A stretch of 64,000 nt of DNA from assembly GCA_041397765.1 (NCBI GenBank), contig JAWKWA010000011.1:1-64000 (forward strand), in the 5' to 3' direction. The position numbers and the translations under genes were made by a program. Below the pieces are notes generated by a model that was not told the DNA's origin, did no database searches, and worked only from the letters and a program-made list of their open reading frames with translations. This stretch comes from JAWKWA01 sp041397765 (GTDB taxonomy: Bacteria; Pseudomonadota; Alphaproteobacteria; Rhizobiales; Hyphomicrobiaceae). This document shows, in pieces, positions 8,621 through 17,076 of the stretch. Position 1 is the stretch's first letter; each line of letters starts with the position of its first letter.

Positions 8621-9621
8621 TCCGCGGTCCATTCCTGGCGTTTCGCCGCCACGATCTCGGGGTCGAAGATGAAGGTGCGCCCGGGCGCCCCGACGCTGCC
8701 GAACGCCGCCGGCATCGCGCTCGACACACGCCCCGCCGGGAACATCCAGTTTCCGGTCGGGATCTGGTCCTGGAAGCCGGGCCCTGTCATGAAGCTGAGG
8801 AACCGCCGTGCCAGCACCTCATGTGCCGTGCCCGCGACGAGGCCCGCCACCTCGATCTGGATGTAGTGGCCCTCCTCGAACAGCGCCGCCTTGTAGCGCT
8901 CCGACTTCTCCTCGATCTCGTGATAGGCGGGCGAGGTGATGTAGCTGAGCACCATCGGCGCCTCGCCCTTGGTGAAGAGGCCATAGGCCTCGCTCCAGCC
9001 GGGTGTCACGGTGAGGACGCGCCGGCCGAGCTTGGTCCAGGCCGCCCCGGCCTCGTCGTGGAACACCGCCTTCATCCACAACAGGAAGCCGAGGCCCGGC
9101 GTCGAGGTGCGGGGATCCTCCAGGATGATCTTCTCGGTCGCATCGCCCTCGACGAGATCGTGCAGGCTCTTGGGCGGATCCTTGAGCCGCTCGCTGTCGT
9201 AGATGACGGCGAAATGGGCGTAGTCGAACGGCAGGAACAAGGGATCGGTCCACGACATCGGCAGCGACAGCCTCGTCGTGTCGACGCCGTGCGGCGCGAA
9301 TAGGCCCGTGCCGCGTGCCTCCGCGACGAGATTGTTGTCGAGGCCGAGCACGATGTCGGCGCGCGTCCCCCGGCCCTCGAGCTTCAGCCGGTTGAGCAGC
9401 GCCACGCCGTCGGCGACCGCCACCCATTCGATCGAGCAGCCGCATTCGGCCTCGAACGCCGCCTTGATCTTCGGCCCCGGCCCCCAGTCGGCGACGAAGC
9501 TCTCATAGGTGTAGATGGTCAGCGTCTCGGCCGCCCGCGCCGCCGGAGCGACACCGCAAAGCATGGCGAGGCCGGCGAGGATGAGAGCGAGGAAACGGGC
9601 ACTGATGAAGGCGGACCGCAT
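8596..9621 (-). CDS. thiB: Thiamine ABC transporter, periplasmic substrate-binding protein
   Basis: 341 aa with a clear Sec signal peptide (hydrophobic LALILAGLAMLCGV, cleavage after AARA). The mature protein begins ETLTIYTYESFVADWGPG, the usual start of ThiB. It contains the GLDNNLV and PFDYAHFAVIYD segments of the family. It should bind thiamine or its phosphates in the periplasm and hand them to ThiP. The ATG at 9621 is preceded by GGAGGA at ideal spacing. First gene of the thiBPQ operon, about 60 bp downstream of a TPP riboswitch. Confidence 0.93.
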   Translation of the reverse strand: MRSAFISARFLALILAGLAMLCGVAPAARAAETLTIYTYESFVADWGPGPKIKAAFEAECGCSIEWVAVADGVALLNRLKLEGRGTRADIVLGLDNNLVAEARGTGLFAPHGVDTTRLSLPMSWTDPLFLPFDYAHFAVIYDSERLKDPPKSLHDLVEGDATEKIILEDPRTSTPGLGFLLWMKAVFHDEAGAAWTKLGRRVLTVTPGWSEAYGLFTKGEAPMVLSYITSPAYHEIEEKSERYKAALFEEGHYIQIEVAGLVAGTAHEVLARRFLSFMTGPGFQDQIPTGNWMFPAGRVSSAMPAAFGSVGAPGRTFIFDPEIVAAKRQEWTAEWLDAVTR

Positions 9622-9683
9622 GGGCGTCCTCCATTCGTTGCCGAGACGGAGAACCCGTGCGAGGGTCCTGAAAGAGGCTTCTT

Positions 9684-9778
9684 CTCCCTCCGCCGGCATG
9701 ATCCGGATCAGGTTCAGCGGGTTGGCCCGATCCCCGACCGGGATCAGACGGCCTCTCAGCCCATCGAGGGCACCCCGT
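9684..9778 (-). promoter_or_regulatory. TPP riboswitch (THI element) upstream of thiBPQ
   Basis: On the minus strand the leader reads CGGGGTGCCC, then GGCTGAGAGG, AACCCGCTGAACCTGATCC, then ATGCCGGCG and AGGGA. These are the conserved THI-box blocks in their normal order, including the CUGAGA pyrimidine-sensor loop and the ACCUGAUC helix junction. Thiamine pyrophosphate binding to such leaders reduces expression downstream, most often in proteobacteria by hiding the ribosome site. The thiB Shine-Dalgarno is about 55 bases further on. The mechanism here is inferred; the element itself is clear. Confidence 0.93.
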
Positions 9779-9987
9779 AGAAGCCCGATCATCATAGGCG
9801 CCGGCGGCGCCTAGTTCAACGGCCTGAGACAGCGCTGGCCCGCCGCCTTCGCGACCAGCCGGTCGCCCATTGCACTTTCGGCGACGATGCCCTCGCATGC
9901 TCTTTCCTTCGTCCGGGCCGGGACTATGCTCATGGCCAACGGCGCCCCGCCTGGCCACGGCGAGAGACGCTTCGGATGGAGGATGGC

Positions 9988-11151
9988 ATGTTCGACAGGA
10001 CCATGAGCTTCGGCCTCGGCGAGGAGATCGACCAGCTTCGCGAGACGGTGCGCCGCTTCGCCGCCGATCGCCTCGCCCCGCGCGCCGCCGAGATCGACCG
10101 CACCAATACCTTCGCCGCCGATCTGTGGCCCGAACTCGGCGGCCTCGGCCTTCTCGGCATGACCGCCGATCCCGATTATGGCGGCTCCGGCCTCACCTAC
10201 CTCGCCCATGTCGTCGCCATGGAGGAGCTGTCGCGCGCCTCCGCCTCGACGGCCCTCTCCTACGGCGCCCACTCCAATCTCTGCGTCAACCAGATCAACC
10301 GCCACGGCACCGCAGAGCAGAAGCGCAGATATCTGCCGAGGCTGTGCTCGGGCGAGCATATCGGCGCCCTCGCCATGTCCGAGCCCGGCGCCGGCTCGGA
10401 CGTCGTCGCCATGAAGCTGAGGGCCGTGAAGCGGAACGACCGCTACGTGCTGAACGGCAACAAGATGTGGATCACCAACGGCCCCGACGCCGACACCCTC
10501 GTCGTCTATGCCAAGACCGATCCCGATGCCGGACCGCGCGGCATCACCGCCTTCATCGTCGAGAAGGGCATGGCGGGATTTCAGCCGGCCCAGAAGCTCG
10601 ACAAGCTCGGCATGCGCGGCTCCAACACCGCCGAGCTCGTCTTCACCGACTGCGAGGTGCCTTTCGAGAACGTGCTCGGCGAGGAAGGCCGCGGCGTCAA
10701 TGTTCTGATGTCGGGGCTCGACTACGAGCGCGTGGTGCTGGCGGGCGGACCGCTCGGCATCATGGCGGCCTGCCTCGACGTGGTCGTGCCCTATGTCCAC
10801 GACCGCAAGCAATTCGGCCAGCCGATCGGCGAGTTCCAGATGATCCAGGCAAAGCTCGCCGACATGTACACGACGACCAATGCCTGCCGCGCCTATGTCT
10901 ATGCGGTCGCCGCCGCCGCCGACCGTGGCGAGACCAGCCGCAAGGACGCCGCCGGCTGCATCCTCTATGCTGCCGAGAAGGCGACGGGTCTCGCGCTCGA
11001 TGCCATCCAGTGCCTCGGCGGCAACGGCTACATCAACGACTATCCGACCGGTCGCCTGCTGCGTGACGCCAAGCTCTACGAGATCGGCGCCGGCACCTCC
11101 GAGATCCGCCGCATGCTGATCGGCCGCGAGATGTTCAAGGAGACGGCCTGA
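9988..11151 (+). CDS. ivd: Isovaleryl-CoA dehydrogenase
   Basis: 387 aa acyl-CoA dehydrogenase. Family signatures are AMSEPGAGSDVV and, near the end, QCLGGNGYINDYPTGRLLRDAKLYEIGAGTSEIRR (given here as landmarks around residues 330-370). The catalytic glutamate sits in LDYERVVLAGGPLG, the position typical of isovaleryl-CoA dehydrogenase and unlike the C-terminal glutamate of straight-chain enzymes. It oxidises isovaleryl-CoA in leucine breakdown and passes electrons to ETF. ATG 9988 follows GGAGG by five bases; an in-frame ATG at 9976 would add MEDG. The HMG-CoA lyase of the same pathway is next downstream. Confidence 0.93.
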   Translation: MFDRTMSFGLGEEIDQLRETVRRFAADRLAPRAAEIDRTNTFAADLWPELGGLGLLGMTADPDYGGSGLTYLAHVVAMEELSRASASTALSYGAHSNLCVNQINRHGTAEQKRRYLPRLCSGEHIGALAMSEPGAGSDVVAMKLRAVKRNDRYVLNGNKMWITNGPDADTLVVYAKTDPDAGPRGITAFIVEKGMAGFQPAQKLDKLGMRGSNTAELVFTDCEVPFENVLGEEGRGVNVLMSGLDYERVVLAGGPLGIMAACLDVVVPYVHDRKQFGQPIGEFQMIQAKLADMYTTTNACRAYVYAVAAAADRGETSRKDAAGCILYAAEKATGLALDAIQCLGGNGYINDYPTGRLLRDAKLYEIGAGTSEIRRMLIGREMFKETA

Positions 11152-11307
11152 GCGGCGATGGCGCTGCGTAAGGAGCAGCGCGCAGGGGACGGACGGGCGT
11201 CGCCATGCCTATGCCCTTCCCCATCAGCGGCTGACCGGTGCGCCGAACTCCGATAGGCTTTCGGATATCGAGCGGGCCGATCTCCCCTCGAACGAGCCGG
11301 AACGACC

Positions 11308-12171
11308 ATGGCCGATTTCGTCACCATCTACGAGATGTCGCCGCGCGACGGCCTGCAGAACGAGCCGCGCCTCGTTCCCGCGCCCGACAAGATCCGGCTC
11401 GTCGATCTCCTGTCGGCGGCCGGCTTCAGGAAGATCGAGGTGACGAGCTTCGTCTCGCCGCGTTGGGTGCCGCAGATGGCCGATGCCGCCGAGGTGATGG
11501 CCGGCATCGCCCGCCGGCCCGGCGTCGCCTATGGCGTGCTCGCACCGAACCTCAAGGGTTACGAGGCCGCCAAGGCCGCCAAGGCCGACGAGGTCGCCAT
11601 CTTCGCCTCCGCCTCGGAGGGTTTCAGCCGCGCCAACATCAACTGCACGATCGCCGAGAGCCTCGAGCGCTTCCGCCCGGTCGCCGAGGCCGCCCGCGCC
11701 GACGCCATCCCGCTGCGCGGCTATGTGAGCTGCGTCACCGACTGCCCGTTCGAGGGACCGACGCCGCCTTCGAGCGTCGCCCGTGTCGCCGCCGCGCTCG
11801 CCGCCATGGGTTGCTACGAGGTCTCGCTCGGCGACACCATCGGCCGCGGCACGCCGGAAACGGTCGCGCGGATGCTGAAGGCGGTGCTCGCGGAGCTGCC
11901 GCCGGACTGCCTTGCCGGCCACTTCCACGATACCGGCGGCCGCGCCCTCGACAATATCGAGGTCGCTCTCGATCATGGCCTCGCAACCTTCGACGCGGCG
12001 ATCGGCGGCCTCGGCGGTTGTCCCTATGCACCGGGGGCGAGCGGCAATGTCGACACGCTGGCGGTGGACGACCTGCTGCGCCGGAGGGGCCTTGCGACCG
12101 GTCTCGACCGAGCCGGCCTCGAGACCGCCGCCCGCTTCGCCGCCAGCCTGCGCTCCGGGGCGCCGGCATGA
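11308..12171 (+). CDS. Hydroxymethylglutaryl-CoA lyase
   Basis: 287 aa. Cleaves 3-hydroxy-3-methylglutaryl-CoA to acetyl-CoA and acetoacetate, the last step of leucine breakdown. Clear marks are EMSPRDGLQNE at the N-terminus (metal-site aspartate), KIEVTSFVSPRWVPQ, LGDTIGRGTP, GHFHDTGGRAL with metal-binding histidines, and the lyase signature GLGGCPYAPGASGNV with the active-site cysteine. It follows isovaleryl-CoA dehydrogenase by about 155 bp. The methylcrotonyl-CoA carboxylase and methylglutaconyl-CoA hydratase genes expected between them are not here. Its stop overlaps the thiN start (ATGA). Confidence 0.94.
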   Translation: MADFVTIYEMSPRDGLQNEPRLVPAPDKIRLVDLLSAAGFRKIEVTSFVSPRWVPQMADAAEVMAGIARRPGVAYGVLAPNLKGYEAAKAAKADEVAIFASASEGFSRANINCTIAESLERFRPVAEAARADAIPLRGYVSCVTDCPFEGPTPPSSVARVAAALAAMGCYEVSLGDTIGRGTPETVARMLKAVLAELPPDCLAGHFHDTGGRALDNIEVALDHGLATFDAAIGGLGGCPYAPGASGNVDTLAVDDLLRRRGLATGLDRAGLETAARFAASLRSGAPA

Positions 12172-12815
12172 CGGAACGGACCGGCTCTCGCTTCACCGTG
12201 CTCGTCGGGGGCACGCTGACGCCGACCGCGCGCCTCCTCCGTCAGGTCGCCGGCACCCGCGCCATCGCCGCCGATGCCGGCATGGCCCATGCCGATGTTC
12301 TCGGGCTCTCGGTGGAGCTCTGGGTCGGCGACTTCGACTCCGCCGACGCCGGCCTGATCGCCCGCCATGCCGATGTCCCCCGCGAGGTGCTCTCCCCCGA
12401 CAAGGACAAGACCGACGGCGAGCTCGCCATCGACGCCGCCCTCGCCAGAGGCGCCAGCGCCATCGTGCTCGCCGGCGGCCTCGGCGGCCAGACCGACCAC
12501 GCGCTCGGCCATTTCATGCTGGCCGTGCGCCTGCGTCGCGCGGGTCTGCCGATCCTGGTGACGAGCGGCGAGGAAGAGGCCCATCCGCTCGTCGCCGGCG
12601 AGACCCTGCTCGACCTGCCGGCGGGCAGCCGTCTCAGCCTTGTCGCGCTGTCCGATCTCGCCGGTCTCGATCTCGAGGGCGTCCGCTGGCCGCTCGCGGG
12701 ACGCACCGTCGCCCTCGGCAGCACGCTGACGCTCTCCAATGTCGCGCATGGCCCCGTCCGCATCAGGCTCGGCGCCGGCCAGGCGATGGCGATCGCCTAT
12801 CCGCGCGAGATTTGA
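12168..12815 (+). CDS. thiN: Thiamine diphosphokinase
   Basis: 215 aa. Transfers pyrophosphate from ATP to thiamine to make thiamine pyrophosphate. Recognisable blocks are IAADAGMAHA, ELWVGDFDSAD, SPDKDKTDGELAID (catalytic acidic and lysine residues), GGLGGQTDHALGH and the C-terminal SNVAHGPVRIRL. The start is fixed by the ATGA overlap with the HMG-CoA lyase gene, which implies translational coupling. It lies about 2.5 kb from the riboswitch-controlled thiBPQ importer: imported thiamine needs this enzyme to become cofactor. No riboswitch is visible in front of it. Confidence 0.92.
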   Translation: MTERTGSRFTVLVGGTLTPTARLLRQVAGTRAIAADAGMAHADVLGLSVELWVGDFDSADAGLIARHADVPREVLSPDKDKTDGELAIDAALARGASAIVLAGGLGGQTDHALGHFMLAVRLRRAGLPILVTSGEEEAHPLVAGETLLDLPAGSRLSLVALSDLAGLDLEGVRWPLAGRTVALGSTLTLSNVAHGPVRIRLGAGQAMAIAYPREI

Positions 12816-13161
12816 GCGAGACGGGACGGGTCGTTCCCCCGGGGGCGGCCGGAAGCCAGCCACGCAGCCCCCTTCCCGTCATCCGTCGCTGCAAAGCACT
12901 TCAAAGACAACGTAGATTCGGCGAAAAATCATCATCGCCGGCAAGGCCATGGTTCACTCTACCGGCCCGCATTTCCACGCTTCGGCAGGGCAGTTCCTCC
13001 ACAAAAAAGAAGAGATGAATAGAGAGGATTATCAGCCCGCATAGTATTCGCAAAAAATCGTCGTTTGAACTGGGAATGTGTCAAATTTTACCCGGCCGGG
13101 TAGCCCTTGATTTGCACCTGTCGTCCAATCTTCGCCACATGGACAAAGGGGTTAGGGTCGA
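12816..13161. other. Intergenic with AT-richer stretch and a palindrome
   Basis: No coding frame stands out. Bases from about 12890 to 13120 are clearly less GC-rich than the surroundings, with A-runs such as caaaaaagaag and gcaaaaaatcg, as expected of a promoter region. A perfect 14-bp palindrome lies at 13089-13102. Confidence 0.45.
13089..13102. promoter_or_regulatory. Perfect 14-bp palindrome TACCCGGCCGGGTA, possible operator
   Basis: The sequence is self-complementary over all 14 bases and lies 60 bp before the hypothetical gene at 13162, in an AT-richer stretch. Dimeric repressors often bind such sites. No regulator is encoded next to it, so the role is a guess. Confidence 0.3.
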
Positions 13162-13482
13162 ATGGAAAACAAGCTGTCCGATCTGGCATTCCACCGCCGC
13201 GCGATCCGCGTCGCCATCGAGCGCTTCTGCGACGTCGGTCCCGAGCAGCGCGCCGATCTCCTCGACCAGATCGAGGACATGCAGCGCGGTCTTTTGGTGC
13301 ATCGGCCGGAGGATCGCCGGATCGCCGATCCCGATAGCTGGGTCGACACCTGGCAGCCGCCGATCATGACGCGCCGGCCCGCGCATGCCGTGCCCCCGCC
13401 GCCGGCCGAAACCATTCCAGACACCCCGCTCGGCGTGCCGCCGGTTTTTCGTATCGTGCCCAAGGCCTCCAACGCCGCCTGA
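13162..13482 (+). CDS. Hypothetical protein (106 aa)
   Basis: Begins MENKLSDLAFHRRAIRVAIE, helical and charged for the first 60 residues (LLDQIEDMQRGLLVH), then proline-rich (AVPPPPAETIPDTPLGVPP). No signal peptide, membrane segment or known motif. Codon third positions are strongly G/C, as in real genes here, and a purine-rich ribosome site (aaaggggttaggg) precedes the ATG. Single gene with its own upstream region; it converges with the aminotransferase at 13514. Function unknown. Confidence 0.6.
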   Translation: MENKLSDLAFHRRAIRVAIERFCDVGPEQRADLLDQIEDMQRGLLVHRPEDRRIADPDSWVDTWQPPIMTRRPAHAVPPPPAETIPDTPLGVPPVFRIVPKASNAA

Positions 13483-13513
13483 CGAGGATGGCGGCCGATG
13501 GCGGCCGAGCCGC

Positions 13514-14692
13514 TCAGCGGCCGACGCTGAGCCCCCTCAGGCGCTGCGGCAGCGAGGCGAGCGCCTCCGGCGACTGGTTGGCGAAGGCAAGCCTCAGATG
13601 ACCATCCTGTTCGGGACCGAAATAGCTGCCCGGTAGGCCGAGCACACCCTGCTCGGTTGCCAGCACCTCTGCCACACGCCGCGCCGGCACCCCGGCGAAC
13701 GGGTGCTTCACATAGGCGAAATAGGCCCCCATCGACGACACCCGCCAGTCGTTGACCTCGGTCATCGCCGCACGGAAGGCGGCACCCCGCCGGTTGATCT
13801 CGGCCCGGTTCTCCTCCCGCCAGCCCTTCAGCGCACCGATCGCCCAGCCGAGCGGCCCCTGGCCGGCCCGCGGCGGACAGATCTGCACCGTGTCGAGCGC
13901 CTTCTCGATCTCGGCCATGGCACCCCGACCCGCGGTGATGGCGCCGAGCCGGTAGCCCGGAATGCAATAGGCCTTCGAGAAGCTGTAGAGACCGATGACA
14001 CCGTCCCGCCAGTCCGCCCCGGCCATCAGCTCGTGCGGCCGCCCGGCGCCCTCGGGCAGATAGTCCCGATAGGTCTCGTCGACGACCAGCCAGATACCGT
14101 GCCGCCGGCAGAGCGCGCCGAACGCCGCCATGGTCGCGGCCGGATAGACCGCTCCGGTCGGATTGTTGGGCGTGACGAGCGCGATGGCCTTCACGCGATC
14201 GTCGATCAGGCGCTCGGCGACGGCGGGATCGGGCACGAAGCCGGTCTCGTCCGAAACCGGCAGCACGCGGGCCTCGATGCCGAGCATCCTCAGCGCCATC
14301 TGGTGGTTGAAATACCAGGGAGCTGGCAGCAGCACCGCGTCGCCTGCCTTGGCCACTGCCAGCATGGTGATGAAGAAGGCGAGGTTGCATCCGGCGGTGA
14401 TCGCCACCTCGTCGGCCCGGATGCGGTCGCCATAGATCGCCGACTGCTCGGCGGCGAAGGCCTCGCGCAGCCCCTCGTCGCCCCGGATGTCGCCATAGCG
14501 CGCCGAGGCGGCCTCCCCGCCCGACTGGCCGAGCCTGGCGAGCAGATCGGCATGCGGCGGCATGCTCGGCACCGCCTGCGCCAGATTGAGAAGCGCCCCG
14601 TGCCGGCCGTCATAGCGCCGCGCCCAGTCGTGGCTCTCGGGGATCGGCGGGGTGGCCGTGTCGATGAGATCGGAATTGAGCGGCAGCGTCAT
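13514..14692 (-). CDS. Pyridoxal phosphate-dependent aminotransferase, class I/II
   Basis: 392 aa fold-type I aminotransferase. Substrate and cofactor segments: ITAGCNLAFF, PWYFNHQMAL, VTPNNPTGAVYP, VVDETYRDYLP (the aspartate contacts the PLP ring nitrogen), and the Schiff-base lysine in SFSKAYCIPGYRLG. A C-terminal HLRLAFANQS carries the arginine that binds the substrate carboxylate. Full length for the family. The amino-acid substrate cannot be assigned, and neighbours give no pathway. The start at 14692 is chosen because translation further upstream is low-complexity and basic; its ribosome site is weak. Confidence 0.87.
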   Translation of the reverse strand: MTLPLNSDLIDTATPPIPESHDWARRYDGRHGALLNLAQAVPSMPPHADLLARLGQSGGEAASARYGDIRGDEGLREAFAAEQSAIYGDRIRADEVAITAGCNLAFFITMLAVAKAGDAVLLPAPWYFNHQMALRMLGIEARVLPVSDETGFVPDPAVAERLIDDRVKAIALVTPNNPTGAVYPAATMAAFGALCRRHGIWLVVDETYRDYLPEGAGRPHELMAGADWRDGVIGLYSFSKAYCIPGYRLGAITAGRGAMAEIEKALDTVQICPPRAGQGPLGWAIGALKGWREENRAEINRRGAAFRAAMTEVNDWRVSSMGAYFAYVKHPFAGVPARRVAEVLATEQGVLGLPGSYFGPEQDGHLRLAFANQSPEALASLPQRLRGLSVGR

Positions 14693-14824
14693 CGAAGCAC
14701 TCGTTTGGCGGGGGAAGGCTGAGGGGGATCGCAGGCGGGCGTCCAAGCATAGAGGAGTTGCCGGCCTTGGGCAGCGCCAAACTTCCGTCATCGCCTCCCG
14801 GCGCCTCGCCCGCGGCCAACGGAA

Positions 14825-14855
14825 AAAGGGCGGCGCCTGCGCGGCACCGCCCTTT
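14825..14855 (-). terminator. Rho-independent terminator of the Clp-N-like gene
   Basis: Arms aaagggcgg (14825-14833) and ccgcccttt (14847-14855) pair perfectly. On the minus strand the hairpin is followed by a run of five Ts. It lies about 40 bp past the stop of the gene ending at 14893. Confidence 0.75.
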
Positions 14856-14892
14856 CTGGATATCGGCTGCCTGGGCCAGAGAGCCCCCGACT

Positions 14893-16728
14893 CTAGGAGG
14901 CGTTGTAGCGTCCGCGCAGGGCCCGATCGACCTTGTCGACGAGGCCGACCTGCTGGGGCACCGCCGTCTGCACCGTGCTCGCCACCTTCTCGAGCGCGGC
15001 GAGCCGGTTGGAGATGATGCTGAGATCGCCGCTGTTGTTCTGCCGCCACTCGTCGATGGCCGTCGACAAGGTCGCCTGCGCATGGCCGAGCGCCGACAGC
15101 GCCTTGCGGATCTGCTCCAACTCGCTGTCGAGCGCCTTGTTGATGGTCGAGACCTCGCTGCGCTGCGCCGTCACCGTGCGGTCGAGCAGCCCGATCCGCT
15201 CCTCGAGGCCCGCGATCGTCTTCGCCGAATGGCCGGTCATGGTCTGCACCGACCGCTCGATGGCGGCGAGGTGCTCGGAGAGCCCTCCGACATCGGCACC
15301 GTTGACGCCCTTCTCGACGATCCGCTGCTCGAGCAGCCGTGGCTGCTCGCTGATCGTCCCCTCGAGCGTCATCATGCGATCGCCGAGCCCCGCCGTGGCG
15401 CGCTCGATGACATGGAGCTTGTCGGCGAGCTGGGCGGTGCCGCGCTGCATGTTGACCACCTGCGTCTCGAGGCTGCGCTCGACCGCCCTGAGCCGGTCGC
15501 CGACCAGCGTCTCGATGCGGCTAATGTCGATGCGTGGCGGCTCGATGCCCCGAATGCGCTCCGAGATCATCTGGTCGAGCCGGGAGATGTCGGCCCTCAG
15601 CGTCTCCATCACCTGCTTCGTCGCGGCGACCTGCTGCTCGACGACGGGCTTGAGGTCGATGCCCACCGACGCATCGTCGGAGGTGACCGCATCCTCGATC
15701 GCCGTCATCCGCTCGGCGAGCGCCTGATGGAGCCGCGTGAGCTCCTCCTGGCGCTGGTCGTCCGCCCGGTCGGTCGTCTTCATCCGCTCGACGACACCGG
15801 CCTCGAGCCGTTGCACGTCGAGGCGCAGCGTCTCGAGCCCCTTCTGCAGCATCTGGATGCGGTCGCCGACCACGGCCTGCATCTGGCTGGCGCCGGGATG
15901 GCCGCTCATCGAGCGCTCGAGCTGCTGCAGGCGCTCGGTGAGGGCCCGCTGCAAACGGTCGGCGAGGATCTGACGGTCGGAGCCGACCTCGGCGGCGAGC
16001 GACTGCACCGTCTTCTCGAGCTGGTAGAGCCGCTGGTCGAGGGCGGCTTCGAGGCTCGAGCCGTGGCCGATCTGCGAGGCCCTCAGATCGCTGACGACGA
16101 GCCGCATCTCGCGCGCCTCGGCGACATAGCGATCCATGGCGAGCTTCAGCTCGCCGACCGGATCGGCACGCTCCTCGATGTCGGCACCCGCCGCATGGCG
16201 CCGGACGAGCCGCACCGCCCGCGACTTCGGATCGTATTTCAGCAGCGCCTCGAGCACGTCGCGCACGCCGGTCATGCGCTCGTCGCGATGACTGGCGCCG
16301 GCGGCGGCGAGGAACATCACCGTGTTGAAGTCGCGCGACGCCTTGAGCTGGCCGGGCGCGATCGTGTGGTCGACCGGGATCTCGCTCGAGATGACGGTCG
16401 CGCTGTCGCGGCGCAGCGCCTCGACATGGATGCCGCGATCCTCGAGCACCGTCGCAGCCGCTGGCACGCGCGCGAGCGCATGCACGAGGTGATCGAGCAT
16501 CACCTCGCGCGCGCCGTGGGCCCTGGCGACCTCGTGCGCATGATGGCAGCAGGCGAGCACCGCCTCGTCCTCGTTGAGATAGGCGGGACGGAACAGCATG
16601 GCGCGGCGGCCGACGGCGATGCCGTTCGACAGCGCACTCAGCTCCGGCTCGCTGTCGGCCGCCGTGCCCGGCAGCTCGTAGCGCCCTATGGCCGAATGCG
16701 GGCTGTAGTCGTCGGACTTGATGGACAT
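14893..16728 (-). CDS. Large coiled-coil protein with Clp N-domain-like head
   Basis: 611 aa. Residues about 45-125 (LNEDEAVLACCHHAHEVARAH, MLDHLVHALARVPAAATVLEDRGI) resemble the helical repeat of the ClpA/ClpC N-terminal domain, which binds substrates and adaptors. No Walker A or other AAA+ motif follows. Residues about 190-600 are long heptad-rich stretches with recurring units of the type LxxRLxxLE and ERMxxIE, predicted to form extended coiled coils. There is no signal peptide or obvious membrane segment, so a cytoplasmic scaffold or partner protein is likely. Codon use is normal for the region. The ATG at 16728 (MSIKSDDYSP) is preferred over a basic upstream extension. Function unknown. 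Confidence 0.75.
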   Translation of the reverse strand: MSIKSDDYSPHSAIGRYELPGTAADSEPELSALSNGIAVGRRAMLFRPAYLNEDEAVLACCHHAHEVARAHGAREVMLDHLVHALARVPAAATVLEDRGIHVEALRRDSATVISSEIPVDHTIAPGQLKASRDFNTVMFLAAAGASHRDERMTGVRDVLEALLKYDPKSRAVRLVRRHAAGADIEERADPVGELKLAMDRYVAEAREMRLVVSDLRASQIGHGSSLEAALDQRLYQLEKTVQSLAAEVGSDRQILADRLQRALTERLQQLERSMSGHPGASQMQAVVGDRIQMLQKGLETLRLDVQRLEAGVVERMKTTDRADDQRQEELTRLHQALAERMTAIEDAVTSDDASVGIDLKPVVEQQVAATKQVMETLRADISRLDQMISERIRGIEPPRIDISRIETLVGDRLRAVERSLETQVVNMQRGTAQLADKLHVIERATAGLGDRMMTLEGTISEQPRLLEQRIVEKGVNGADVGGLSEHLAAIERSVQTMTGHSAKTIAGLEERIGLLDRTVTAQRSEVSTINKALDSELEQIRKALSALGHAQATLSTAIDEWRQNNSGDLSIISNRLAALEKVASTVQTAVPQQVGLVDKVDRALRGRYNAS

Positions 16729-17076
16729 GACGCGTGACTCCAGATGTGTCGGGTCCGCCGTGGCGCGCCGCCCGCGCGCCCTGCGACGGCAGGGGCATGC
16801 TCTCTCGCGGGTCCCGCCGGCGGTGCGGGATGCCGGCCTGTCGCGCAACGGATGCGCGCTTGGTGCTGCCGCCGCCCGGATTCGACCGGCGAGGCCCATA
16901 CAGAAGCAAGATCGCGGCCAGTCTCGCCAGACCGCCGAATTTCACCAATGAAACAATACGACTTTATTAAGTCTGAGGCGAGAGCGCGGCCGGAACAAAG
17001 TCAACACGCTCCGCGCCCTGACGGTGCGGCGGCCGCGAGTGGCGGCTGCAGGATCGCCCGGAGGAGCCCGCCGGCT
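16729..17076. other. Intergenic, promoter region of the coiled-coil gene
   Basis: No convincing coding frame. An AT-rich patch at about 16945-16975 (atgaaacaatacgacttta) is the most promoter-like part. It lies about 220 bp upstream of the minus-strand gene starting at 16728. Confidence 0.35.

Noticed and set aside
14758..16737. 659-codon open frame on the plus strand
   Set aside because: Antisense to the coiled-coil gene; its repetitive His/Leu pattern is the complement of the heptads.
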